The translations under genes were made by a program, and so were the position numbers. A stretch of DNA of 11,236 bases from DATLOJ01 sp035536315 (GTDB lineage: Bacteria; Actinomycetota; CADDZG01; JAHWKV01): contig DATLOJ010000094.1 of assembly GCA_035536315.1 (NCBI GenBank), forward strand, positions 1 through 11,236. The letters run 5' to 3'. Shown piece by piece: positions 6,126 through 11,236 of this stretch; the first letter of the stretch is position 1; every line of letters begins with the position of its first letter. The notes below the pieces were generated by a model. It ran no database searches. It was given only the letters and a program-made list of their open reading frames with translations, and was not told where the DNA came from.

Positions 6126-6566
6126 GTGAAGACTCTCCTCGGCGCGATGGTCGTTTTGCTGCTACTCGCCGGATGTGGTGGCGATACTCCCTCAGTTGAT
6201 CCAACTGAGTCTCCGGCCAGGGCTCAGGAGTCGCCGCTCGTTACGCCGGGCGATGTGAAAGAGGCCTCACCTGATGCAGTCGATCCGTGTCAAGACCACA
6301 CTGCAGGCCCAACGATTGCGATCTTTGAGACCGACAACGTCTTCAGTCCATCTTGCGTTCGCGGGAAGGGGTCTCAGGGCCTGCAGATCAAAAACGGAGG
6401 CAAAAGCACCCACAACTTCTCCGTCGAGGGAACCGGCCTCGACGTGGACACCGCCCCCGGTGAAGAGACCAACACAGAGGCGACCGGGCTGAAGGCCGGT
6501 GAGTATGTCTTCTTCTGCAAGTTCCATCGCGACCAGGGAATGACCGGCAAGCTCGTAATCGTCTAA
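6126..6566 (+). CDS. Cupredoxin-domain lipoprotein (type 1 copper site)
   Basis: This encodes a 146-residue secreted copper protein. The frame is open far upstream, but GTG 6126 gives a perfect signal: MKTLLGAMVVLLLLAG followed by lipobox Cys17, with AGGG about 8 nt before the start. After a Ser/Pro/Glu-rich linker (about 18-55) comes a cupredoxin domain (about 60-146). The copper ligands can be read directly: His96 in STHNFSV and the C-terminal cluster FFCKFHRDQGM giving Cys131, His134 and Met139, the classical His-Cys-His-Met blue copper set. C55 and C77 may form a disulfide. Such small cupredoxins usually carry electrons or handle copper on the outer face of the membrane. It follows the small membrane protein by 34 nt, likely in one operon. 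No oxidase or other partner is visible nearby, so its redox partner is unknown. Confidence 0.88.
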   Translation: MKTLLGAMVVLLLLAGCGGDTPSVDPTESPARAQESPLVTPGDVKEASPDAVDPCQDHTAGPTIAIFETDNVFSPSCVRGKGSQGLQIKNGGKSTHNFSVEGTGLDVDTAPGEETNTEATGLKAGEYVFFCKFHRDQGMTGKLVIV

Positions 6567-6741
6567 GTGGGCCTCCGCAAAATTACGCCGGCATTCGAGG
6601 GCACATCCATCCCCGATTGCTGCGTTCCTCGTCGGTTGCGTACGGCACGCGTATGCGCCCTCCTCGCGCCTTGCACTCGGGGCGCCTGTGCCCTCTCGGT
6701 GCGGCGACGTACTTCTGCGGAAGCCCACTAGGAACTTCACC
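6567..6741. other. Intergenic stretch upstream of the SDR gene
   Basis: No gene with convincing protein character is seen. Its main content is a REP-like structured element (6615-6702, listed separately). AGGA at 6730-6733 serves as the likely ribosome site of the SDR gene. No clear -35/-10 pair was found. Confidence 0.4.
6615..6702. repeat. REP-like noncoding element with two hairpins
   Basis: GCGTACG (6638-6644) pairs with CGTATGC (6650-6656), 7 bp with one G-U, loop GCACG. It is flanked by TGCTGCGTTCCTCGTCGG on the left and CCTCCTCGCGCCTTGCACTC on the right. A second imperfect hairpin (GCAC/GTGC and GGGC/GCCC) spans 6673-6702. From memory, intergenic sequences of this form (a TGCGTTCCTCGTCG half and a CTCCTCGCGCCTTGCA half around a stem) recur in many bacterial genomes. 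I could not check copy number. Confidence 0.4.
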
Positions 6742-7527
6742 TTGGACCTGGGTCTGGAATCCGTACCGGCTGCGGTTGCCGCGGCGAGCAGGGGTCTTGG
6801 CCTGGCAATCGCCACGGAGCTCGCGATGGAGGGGGCGAACGTTGCGATCTGCGGGCGGACAAAGGACTCGCTGGAGGATGCAGCAACATCCATTCGCTCC
6901 AAGAGTGGACGTTCGGTGCACGCCGTCGTGGGGGACGTTGCAACTGCCGACGGCGCAAAGCTTTTCATGCAAGAGGCGGCCGAGGTATTAGGCGGGTTGC
7001 AGGTTCTTGTCACCAATGCGGGCGGCCCGCCGCCCGGCCCCCCGGCCTCCATGAATGATGAGCAGTGGCTCGATGCGATTCATCTCAACTTCTTGTCGGC
7101 CGTGAGGATGGTGCGGGAGGCTCTCCCTCACATCGAACGTAACGAGTGGGGTCGCATACTCGCGGTGACCTCGACCACCGTGAAGCAGCCCGCGCCGCAA
7201 CTGGCCTTGTCGAACGCCGCTCGTGCGGCGACCAACGCATTCATGAAGAGCCTTGCCGATGAAATCGCCGGCAAAGGCATCACAGTCAACTGCTTGATGC
7301 CGGGACAGATCGCAACGCAGAGACTTGCCACGCTTGCTGGAGCTCCCACTGGAGCGGACGCGTCAGACCCCGCCTTCGCAGCCATGGCAGGGCAGATCCC
7401 CTTGGGACGGGTGGGCGAGCCCGAGGAGTTCGCCGCGGTCGCGGCGTTCCTATGCTCAAAAAGGGCATCCTTCGTGAATGGAGCGGCAATTCAGGTGGAC
7501 GGGGGATACGTGCGCAGTGTCTGGTAG
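6742..7527 (+). CDS. SDR-family protein with non-canonical catalytic residues (BKR-like)
   Basis: This encodes 261 residues from TTG 6742, chosen because MDLGLE is the normal N-terminus of this family and AGGA lies 8 nt upstream; a longer frame to 6688 runs into the REP-like element. The Rossmann fold is clear: a glycine-rich loop AAASRGLGLA (13-22), GDVATAD (64-70), TNAGGPPPGP (91-100), LNF with Asn116, Ser144 in VTSTTVKQP, and the C-terminal VDGGYV. The usual Tyr-x-x-x-Lys is replaced by Ser157-Asn-Ala-Ala-Arg161, and the TG of the cofactor motif is altered. This fits the beta-ketoacyl-ACP-reductase-like SDR subgroup that I recall being described as lacking a perfect NAD motif and catalytic tetrad. 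It may be a weak or altered reductase, or non-enzymatic. The nearby carboxylase suggests acyl-CoA metabolism, but they do not obviously share an operon. Confidence 0.87.
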   Translation: MDLGLESVPAAVAAASRGLGLAIATELAMEGANVAICGRTKDSLEDAATSIRSKSGRSVHAVVGDVATADGAKLFMQEAAEVLGGLQVLVTNAGGPPPGPPASMNDEQWLDAIHLNFLSAVRMVREALPHIERNEWGRILAVTSTTVKQPAPQLALSNAARAATNAFMKSLADEIAGKGITVNCLMPGQIATQRLATLAGAPTGADASDPAFAAMAGQIPLGRVGEPEEFAAVAAFLCSKRASFVNGAAIQVDGGYVRSVW

Positions 7528-7540
7528 ACGGCCGAGCCCC

Positions 7541-7550
7541 AGAACGTTCT
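7541..7550. promoter_or_regulatory. Perfect palindrome AGAACGTTCT, possible operator
   Basis: This 10-bp perfect palindrome lies 14 bp after the SDR stop and 69 bp before the BldC-like start, beside an AT-rich TAGTATTAAG that could hold a -10. It resembles TetR-type operators (the KstR site has AGAAC and GTTCT arms with a wider centre), but the spacing differs, so the regulator is unknown. Confidence 0.3.
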
Positions 7551-7576
7551 AGTATTAAGCTAAGCAAGCATTCTCT

Positions 7577-7594
7577 CCGGCCCCCTGGGGCCGG
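7577..7594. terminator. Strong GC hairpin, CCGGCCCC/GGGGCCGG
   Basis: A perfect 8-bp GC stem with a 2-nt formal loop (7585-7586) lies downstream of the SDR gene and 24 bp before the BldC-like start. There is no T-run after it, so it may be a Rho-assisted terminator or a leader structure of the next gene. In the latter case it would stand just before the GGGAGGG ribosome site. Confidence 0.4.
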
Positions 7595-7618
7595 CCTTCA
7601 AACGCTCGGGAGGGCAGT

Positions 7619-7873
7619 TTGGTAACCAGAACTGAAACTCAGTATCTGCGCACAGCCCAGGTGGCGCGTCTTCTTCACGTATCGCCAAAGACCATCTCGC
7701 GATGGGCGAAGGAGCAAAAGCTCCCCTACGTGATGACGCTCGGTGGGCACCGGCGATTCCCGGCTGAGGCCATCGCCGACATCGTTTCAAAACTTTCTTC
7801 AGGAGGTCCTCAAGCTTTGGAGGACTCGCTGCCGATAAATGATGGTGCCAGCCCGGGTGAGGAGCACTCTTAA
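7619..7873 (+). CDS. BldC-like small DNA-binding protein (MerR-type HTH)
   Basis: This encodes 84 residues from TTG 7619, with GGGAGGG at 7608-7614 and a tight 4-nt spacer. Residues about 9-50 form a winged helix-turn-helix: LRTAQVARLLHVSPKTISRW, then AKEQKLPYVMTLGGHRRFPAEAI with the TLGGHRRF wing. This pattern (R-T/L-x-x-x-V-A, K-T-I/V-x-R-W-A-K, T-L-G-G-H-R-R) is that of Streptomyces BldC and related small MerR-like regulators or excisionase-type HTHs. BldC binds DNA as head-to-tail oligomers and controls development; whether this protein does anything similar is unknown. No effector domain follows, only an acidic tail ending EEHS. No integrase is near, so an excisionase role is less likely. 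Hairpins on both sides suggest it is transcribed alone. Confidence 0.85.
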   Translation: MVTRTETQYLRTAQVARLLHVSPKTISRWAKEQKLPYVMTLGGHRRFPAEAIADIVSKLSSGGPQALEDSLPINDGASPGEEHS

Positions 7874-7943
7874 TAGCTCCGGTTTGATTCGTTTTGAAGT
7901 TTGAGTCCCCGCTGGCTTCGGGGGACGAGATAGTGCGATTGGG

Positions 7944-7967
7944 CGAGCGAGGTTCAGGCCTCGCTCG
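7944..7967 (+). terminator. Hairpin CGAGCGAGG/CCTCGCTCG after the BldC-like gene
   Basis: A perfect 9-bp stem with a 6-nt loop (TTCAGG), 70 bp after the stop codon. The sequence after it (TCTTCGCGTT) is only moderately T-rich, so it is a plausible but not classic intrinsic terminator. Confidence 0.5.
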
Positions 7968-7998
7968 TCTTCGCGTTCGGCGTAGCCTTGACTCCGAC

Positions 7999-8048
7999 GG
8001 CGCAGGAAATACTCGGGGCCTAAGTCCCCCGGCGAAGCGCCAAGGAGG
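7999..8048 (+). promoter_or_regulatory. Two-stem leader fold abutting the carboxylase ribosome site
   Basis: GGCGC (7999-8003) pairs with GCGCC (8037-8041), enclosing CGGGG (8014-8018) paired with CCCCG (8027-8031). The outer stem ends one base before AAGGAGG (8042-8048), which stands 6 nt before ATG 8055. The fold could modulate translation; it matches no riboswitch class I know. Confidence 0.35.
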
Positions 8049-8054
8049 CAACCG

Positions 8055-9677
8055 ATGAAAGACGCGCCATCCAGCAGCGACCAGCCCGCGGAACCCATGC
8101 CCACGCTGACCTACGAAGGACCCACCATGAAAGAAAAGGTGGAGGAGCTCGCAAGCCGGCGGGATCAGTCTTTGCAGATGGGTGGAGCCGAGAGAGTCGA
8201 GCGCCAGCATTCTCAAAACAAGCTGACCGTTCGGGAGCGGCTCGATCTTCTATTCGATGCGGGAACCTTCCTGGAGATGGGGCTTCTTGCCCACCACCAG
8301 TCCCAGTCTCCGCAGATGCAAGGCAAGAACACTCCTGCAGACGGATGCGTCACCGGATTCGGCGATATCGACGGCCGCCGCGCCGCAGTCATCGCGTACG
8401 ACTTCACCGTCATGGCCGGCTCAATAGGAATGGTGGGTGAGATCAAAGCGACGCGCGTCCGAGAGCTTGCCCTGAGGGAGCGCATTCCAATTGTCTGGCT
8501 AATCGACTCGGCGGGGGCGCGAATCCAGGAAGCGTCTGGGTCGATGTTCGCGCGCACCGGCGACCTGTTTCGCGAGCAGGTGATCATGAGCGGTGTCGTC
8601 CCGCAGGTAGCCGCCATGATGGGACCAGGCGCAGCCGGTACCGCCTACATACCCGGCCTTGCGGACTTCGTCCCCATGGTCAAGGGGACGTCCAACATGG
8701 CACTCGCCGGCCCCCATTTGGTGAAGGCCGCAGTTGGCGAGGATGTCTCCGCGGAGGAGATGGGCGGCTCGGCGGTTCACTGCAAGGTTTCGGGGGTTGG
8801 AGACATCGAGGTCGCCTCCGATGAGGAATGCATCGAGGTTGTTCGAAAGTACCTCTCCTACTTTCCGTCATCGAACATGCAGGCTCCGCCGCTCAAAGAT
8901 GAGCAGGATCCGGCGGACCGCCGAAGCGAGGATCTGATCGACATCGTTCCGGCCAACCCGCGCAAGGCCTACGACATTCGCAAGGTCATCAAGTCGATTG
9001 CGGACGACGGTGACTTCTTTCCCATCAAACCCGAATGGGCAAAGAACATAGTCACGGGTTTCACGCGCATGGGGGGCCGCTCCGTCGGGATCGTTGCCAA
9101 CCAGCCAATGCACCTGGGGGGTGCACTCGACATCAACGCTGCCGACAAGGCAGCGCGTTTCGTGTGGCTCTGCGACGCCTTCAACATTCCGCTCGTCTTC
9201 TTGATGGATTGCCCTGGGTTCATTGTGGGAAGCGCGGTGGAGAAACAGGGAATCATCCGCCACGGCGCCAAGATGTTGTTCGCCGTTTCTGAAGCAACGG
9301 TGCCCAAGATCACAGTGGTCCTGCGAAAGGGCTACGGCGCCGGTTACTACGTCATGAACGGCAGGGCTTACGAGCCCGACCTGATCGTCGGATGGCCAAC
9401 CGCCGAGATCAGCGTGATGGGGCCGGAAGGCGCCGTCAACATCATCTTCAGAAAGCAGATAGAGGCAGCCGCCCCGGAAGAACAGGATGAGATGAGGAAC
9501 ACACTGATCAATGCCGTTCGCGATCAGATTGGCCCGTATGTAGCAGCAGGCTGGTCATTTCTCGACGACCTGATCGACCCTGCGGACACTCGCAAAGTGA
9601 TCATCCAGGGGCTAATCGCATCGCAGAACAAAAAGGTCGAGCGACCCTGGCGAAAGCACGGAGTTCTGCCGGTTTAG
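8055..9677 (+). CDS. Acyl-CoA carboxylase, carboxyltransferase (beta) subunit, PccB-type
   Basis: This encodes 540 residues, the normal length for the family, with AAGGAGG 6 nt before the ATG. It transfers a carboxyl group from carboxybiotin on an alpha chain to an acyl-CoA. The N- and C-terminal carboxyltransferase halves are both complete: LTVRERLDLLFDAGTFLE (57-74), AGSIGMVG (121-128), IDSAGARIQE (150-159), the first oxyanion-hole region GPGAAGTAYIPGLADFV (190-206), then MDCPGFIVGSAVEKQGIIRHG (384-404), the second oxyanion region RKGYGAGYYVM (424-434) and WPTAEISVMGPEGAVNI (447-463). By hand alignment the position of the specificity Asp of Streptomyces PccB (D422) is Tyr432 here, so acetyl-, propionyl-, methylcrotonyl- or another acyl-CoA cannot be chosen. 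No biotin carboxylase or biotin carrier gene is in the window. It converges with the next gene, 16 nt away. Confidence 0.95.
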   Translation: MKDAPSSSDQPAEPMPTLTYEGPTMKEKVEELASRRDQSLQMGGAERVERQHSQNKLTVRERLDLLFDAGTFLEMGLLAHHQSQSPQMQGKNTPADGCVTGFGDIDGRRAAVIAYDFTVMAGSIGMVGEIKATRVRELALRERIPIVWLIDSAGARIQEASGSMFARTGDLFREQVIMSGVVPQVAAMMGPGAAGTAYIPGLADFVPMVKGTSNMALAGPHLVKAAVGEDVSAEEMGGSAVHCKVSGVGDIEVASDEECIEVVRKYLSYFPSSNMQAPPLKDEQDPADRRSEDLIDIVPANPRKAYDIRKVIKSIADDGDFFPIKPEWAKNIVTGFTRMGGRSVGIVANQPMHLGGALDINAADKAARFVWLCDAFNIPLVFLMDCPGFIVGSAVEKQGIIRHGAKMLFAVSEATVPKITVVLRKGYGAGYYVMNGRAYEPDLIVGWPTAEISVMGPEGAVNIIFRKQIEAAAPEEQDEMRNTLINAVRDQIGPYVAAGWSFLDDLIDPADTRKVIIQGLIASQNKKVERPWRKHGVLPV

Positions 9678-9696
9678 TGCTCCCGACGGAGCACTA
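9675..9696. terminator. Shared hairpin containing both convergent stop codons
   Basis: TAGTGCTCC (9675-9683) pairs perfectly with GGAGCACTA (9688-9696) around a CGAC tetraloop. The carboxylase TAG (9675-9677) and the TAG of the facing gene (9696-9694) are the outermost base pairs. It would form in both transcripts. T-tracts are weak on both sides, so it may act in mRNA 3' end protection or termination with Rho. Confidence 0.6.
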
Positions 9697-10878
9697 GCTC
9701 TTGACGATTGCAGCCAGCTCGAAGTGGTGGCCGTCCGGGATCGACCAGCGTCCCCCCCATCGGAAGCCCCACCGTTCGAACGTCTGCACGACGCGCGGGT
9801 CCATCTTGGGAGTGTGCCCCTGCGGGTTGTCGATTGTGTTGAAGTCGATGGCAAGGCCCCACGCGTGCATCGATAACGGCCTGTTGACATCACGGTCGAT
9901 GTGCCGGGGGACGTAACAACCGCCGTACTGTTTGGGATCGATGAGATGCGCGAGGCCCGCGTCCTCTAGCTCCTTGAGGGCTGCCGTGAGCTGCGGGATC
10001 ATGACCCTGTGGCACTTCACGGCACCGGTGAAGATCGGCACCTTTTTCGATGTGATGAAGTTCTGCACCCAGGCGGGGTCTTGCGTGATCGTGCCGTCTG
10101 CGTTGTTTGTGTACCGGAAGGTTCCGATTGCCTGCGTGGCGGCCTTTCCTGCTAGAAACGCTCTTCCGCTCGGTGGCTTGATTGAAGAGAAGGGCACGCC
10201 GACCAAGAGCTTTCCGAGATCCTTGATTACCTGCTCTGGTTTGGTCCCCTGCTGCAGGCCCACCAAGAGCAATGTTGGATCGCCGAGCCCCAACAAGTGT
10301 CCCCGAGCCACCGACGTGATGGCTCCCGCCAGGTTCGGGACTCCGTTCGCGGCGATGCCACCAACTCTGACGGCGGACTTGCCTCCCGGCCCGGTTGCAA
10401 GAAGGGCGCTTCCTGCCTGAAGGCCGAGCCGGTCTTGCTCCTCATGCGCAAGAAAGAACTGACCTTCGGCGAGCCCCTCCCACACGAACTTGGCCTGCGC
10501 GGTGACGTCGGGGGCAAGCGGGCGGAATTCCGCGGGATCCACGGCGGCGATGCTGACTTCAGACTTGCCCGTGGTCGGGCTCTCAACGGCCACGTTCGCA
10601 AGCGTCACCCGCGCTGCCGCCGCTACTCCGGGCGTCTGCCTCACGTACTCGGTGATCTCCTTGGATATTCCTGCGGGGATTGTCGCCTTCAATGCGGGCT
10701 CAACCGCCACCACCGGACCAAGGTCGATGGGACTTCTAATCGGGGACGGCTCCAGCGAGGGAGTGGGTTGCCCGGCCGTTGTTATCGGATTGCGCTGATC
10801 CGGCCCGCATGCCGGCGCAAGCAGGCAAAGGGCCGCTAAGAGCGCGGTAGTTGAAGCTCGAAACCTCCTTGGGGCCAT
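9694..10878 (-). CDS. Lipoprotein with MacB/FtsX-like region and M15 D,D-carboxypeptidase domain
   Basis: This encodes 394 residues from ATG 10878 (a TTG two codons earlier is possible); no good ribosome site is visible. The signal is MAPRRFRASTTALLAALCLLAPA then Cys24, so it is membrane-anchored outside the cell. A Pro/Ser linker (about 30-60) is followed by residues about 70-225, which read like the extracellular core of MacB/FtsX-type permeases: VRQTPGVAAAARV, VDPAEFRPL, EGQFFLAHEEQDRLGLQAG, VGGIAANG, then TKPEQVIKDLGKLL. Residues about 270-394 are an M15-type peptidase domain (VanY/endolysin-like): SMHAWGLAIDFN gives His338 and Asp345, and DGHHFE gives Asp382 and His385, the expected zinc and catalytic residues. 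It should trim or cut peptidoglycan stem peptides. C289 and C321 might pair. The peptidase call is strong; the MacB-like call is by eye only. No ABC transporter is in the window. Confidence 0.85.
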   Translation of the reverse strand: MAPRRFRASTTALLAALCLLAPACGPDQRNPITTAGQPTPSLEPSPIRSPIDLGPVVAVEPALKATIPAGISKEITEYVRQTPGVAAAARVTLANVAVESPTTGKSEVSIAAVDPAEFRPLAPDVTAQAKFVWEGLAEGQFFLAHEEQDRLGLQAGSALLATGPGGKSAVRVGGIAANGVPNLAGAITSVARGHLLGLGDPTLLLVGLQQGTKPEQVIKDLGKLLVGVPFSSIKPPSGRAFLAGKAATQAIGTFRYTNNADGTITQDPAWVQNFITSKKVPIFTGAVKCHRVMIPQLTAALKELEDAGLAHLIDPKQYGGCYVPRHIDRDVNRPLSMHAWGLAIDFNTIDNPQGHTPKMDPRVVQTFERWGFRWGGRWSIPDGHHFELAAIVKS

Positions 10879-10914
10879 GCTCAAGGGTAACCGTCAGGGG
10901 GTTCGTAGGTGCAC

Positions 10915-10938
10915 TAGGGTCCACGCGTTCCATATAGG
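10915..10938 (+). promoter_or_regulatory. Weak candidate promoter elements for the SCP2 gene
   Basis: TAGGGT (10915-10920) and TATAGG (10933-10938) are possible -10 hexamers in the 91-bp divergent region. Neither has a good -35 at normal spacing. A promoter must be near, because the gene faces away from its neighbour. Confidence 0.25.
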
Positions 10939-10958
10939 CTGTGGCGTCCACAAACATC

Positions 10959-10964
10959 AGGAGG
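10959..10964 (+). promoter_or_regulatory. Shine-Dalgarno AGGAGG of the SCP2 gene
   Basis: A perfect AGGAGG with a 5-nt spacer (AAACA) before ATG 10970. It is among the strongest ribosome sites in the window, suggesting good expression of the SCP2-like protein. Confidence 0.75.
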
Positions 10965-10969
10965 AAACA

Positions 10970-11236
10970 ATGGCGCAGGACCCGGCCGCAGAGCTTGCCG
11001 AGCAGATCAAGGGAAAGTCGGACGAGGACATCCAAACGGCCATAGACGCCCGAGGGGTAGACGCAACGCTGGAGGAGATCTTCAAGGGAATGGAAACCGC
11101 ATTCGACGCCGAGAAAGCCGCATCGACTCAGGCGGTCGTCCAGTACGACATCGACTCGGCCGGCGACACCAAGACCTGGACCGTGAACATCGACAACGGC
11201 ACGATCGCCACGTCGGCCGGTGCGGCCGACAACCCG
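10970..11236 (+). CDS. SCP2 sterol-carrier-like protein, partial (cut by window end)
   Basis: The first 89 residues are visible from an ATG with a perfect ribosome site; the frame is still open at the window end. The pattern AELAEQIKGKSDEDIQTAI (7-25), then IFKGMETAFDAEKA (37-50), AVVQYDID and KTWTVNIDNG is that of small SCP2 (sterol carrier protein 2) domains. The helix-rich start is followed by strands in which T-W-T-V-x-I-D-x-G is typical. Full-length bacterial versions are usually near 110-130 residues, so about a quarter to a third is missing. SCP2 domains bind lipids or acyl chains in a hydrophobic tunnel; the bacterial substrate is generally unknown. There is no signal peptide, so it is cytoplasmic. 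It diverges from the M15 lipoprotein gene with a 91-bp gap. Confidence 0.8.
   Translation, partial: MAQDPAAELAEQIKGKSDEDIQTAIDARGVDATLEEIFKGMETAFDAEKAASTQAVVQYDIDSAGDTKTWTVNIDNGTIATSAGAADNP

Larger units (their letters stand above)
7874..8054. other. Intergenic region with successive stems before the carboxylase
   Basis: No gene is seen in these 181 bp. Stems in order: GTCCCC/GGGGAC (7905-7926), CGAGCGAGG/CCTCGCTCG (7944-7967), and the leader fold at 7999-8041. TTGACT at 7988-7993 resembles a -35, but no -10 is found at normal spacing. Confidence 0.45.

Noticed and set aside
6267..7052. Minus-strand frame of 261 codons across the cupredoxin and SDR genes
   Set aside because: It crosses two well-supported plus-strand genes and a noncoding repeat, with Ala/Arg/Pro-rich composition and no family resemblance.
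7541..7550. KstR operator
   Set aside because: The arms resemble it, but the central spacing is 2 bp shorter than the known KstR site, so no regulator is named.
7988..8016. Promoter with TTGACT as -35 before the carboxylase
   Set aside because: The only -10-like sequence (AATACT, 8008-8013) is 14 bp away, too short for a normal promoter; left open within the leader entry.
7560..8216. Minus-strand frame of 218 codons covering the BldC-like gene and the carboxylase leader
   Set aside because: The translation is Arg/Pro/Ser-rich and patternless; it covers hairpins and the antisense of two recognised genes.

Overview
The window looks like a chromosomal segment from a high-GC, probably uncultured actinobacterium-like organism. 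This rests on the GC-rich codon use, a BldC-like small regulator, a PccB-type acyl-CoA carboxylase beta chain, an SCP2-domain protein, a large histidine kinase of a type common in Actinobacteria, many lipobox signal peptides and frequent TTG/GTG starts. No species can be named from sequence alone. No phage, IS element, CRISPR array, tRNA or rRNA is visible.

Layout. (1) 3111 down to 1, minus strand: two translationally coupled membrane sensor histidine kinases. The second is cut by the window start, and no response regulator is visible. (2) 3269-5114, plus strand, divergent from the kinases: three overlapping genes for tandem paralogous lipoproteins with a probable carbohydrate-binding-module-like (jelly-roll) domain. 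They are followed by a 258-bp intergenic stretch with two copies of an A/T-flanked hairpin repeat. (3) 5759-5373, minus: a stand-alone UBP-type zinc-finger protein. Back to back with it, on the plus strand, are a small membrane protein (about 5774-6091) and a cupredoxin lipoprotein (6126-6566). (4) 6567-6741: a noncoding stretch with a REP-like hairpin element, then an SDR-fold protein lacking the canonical Tyr/Lys pair (6742-7527). (5) A BldC-like DNA-binding protein (7619-7873), then a 181-bp intergenic region with several stems leading into an acyl-CoA carboxylase carboxyltransferase (8055-9677). (6) 10878-9694, minus: a lipoprotein with a C-terminal M15 D,D-carboxypeptidase-like domain behind a region resembling the extracellular core of MacB/FtsX-type ABC permeases. 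Its stop codon and that of the carboxylase form the outermost base pairs of one shared hairpin. (7) 10970-11236, plus: an SCP2 sterol-carrier-like protein, cut by the window end.

How the genes may relate. Envelope functions dominate: two membrane kinases, five predicted lipoproteins, a membrane protein and a peptidoglycan hydrolase-like protein. The kinase pair and the lipoprotein operon diverge from one 157-bp intergenic region and may form a sensing and surface-binding module (inference). The SDR protein, carboxylase and SCP2 protein suggest acyl-CoA or lipid metabolism, but the carboxylase has no biotin carboxylase partner nearby. The most unusual items are the putative MacB-like/M15 fusion, the triplicated lipoprotein array beside two sensor kinases, and the divergent H-box in one of those kinases.
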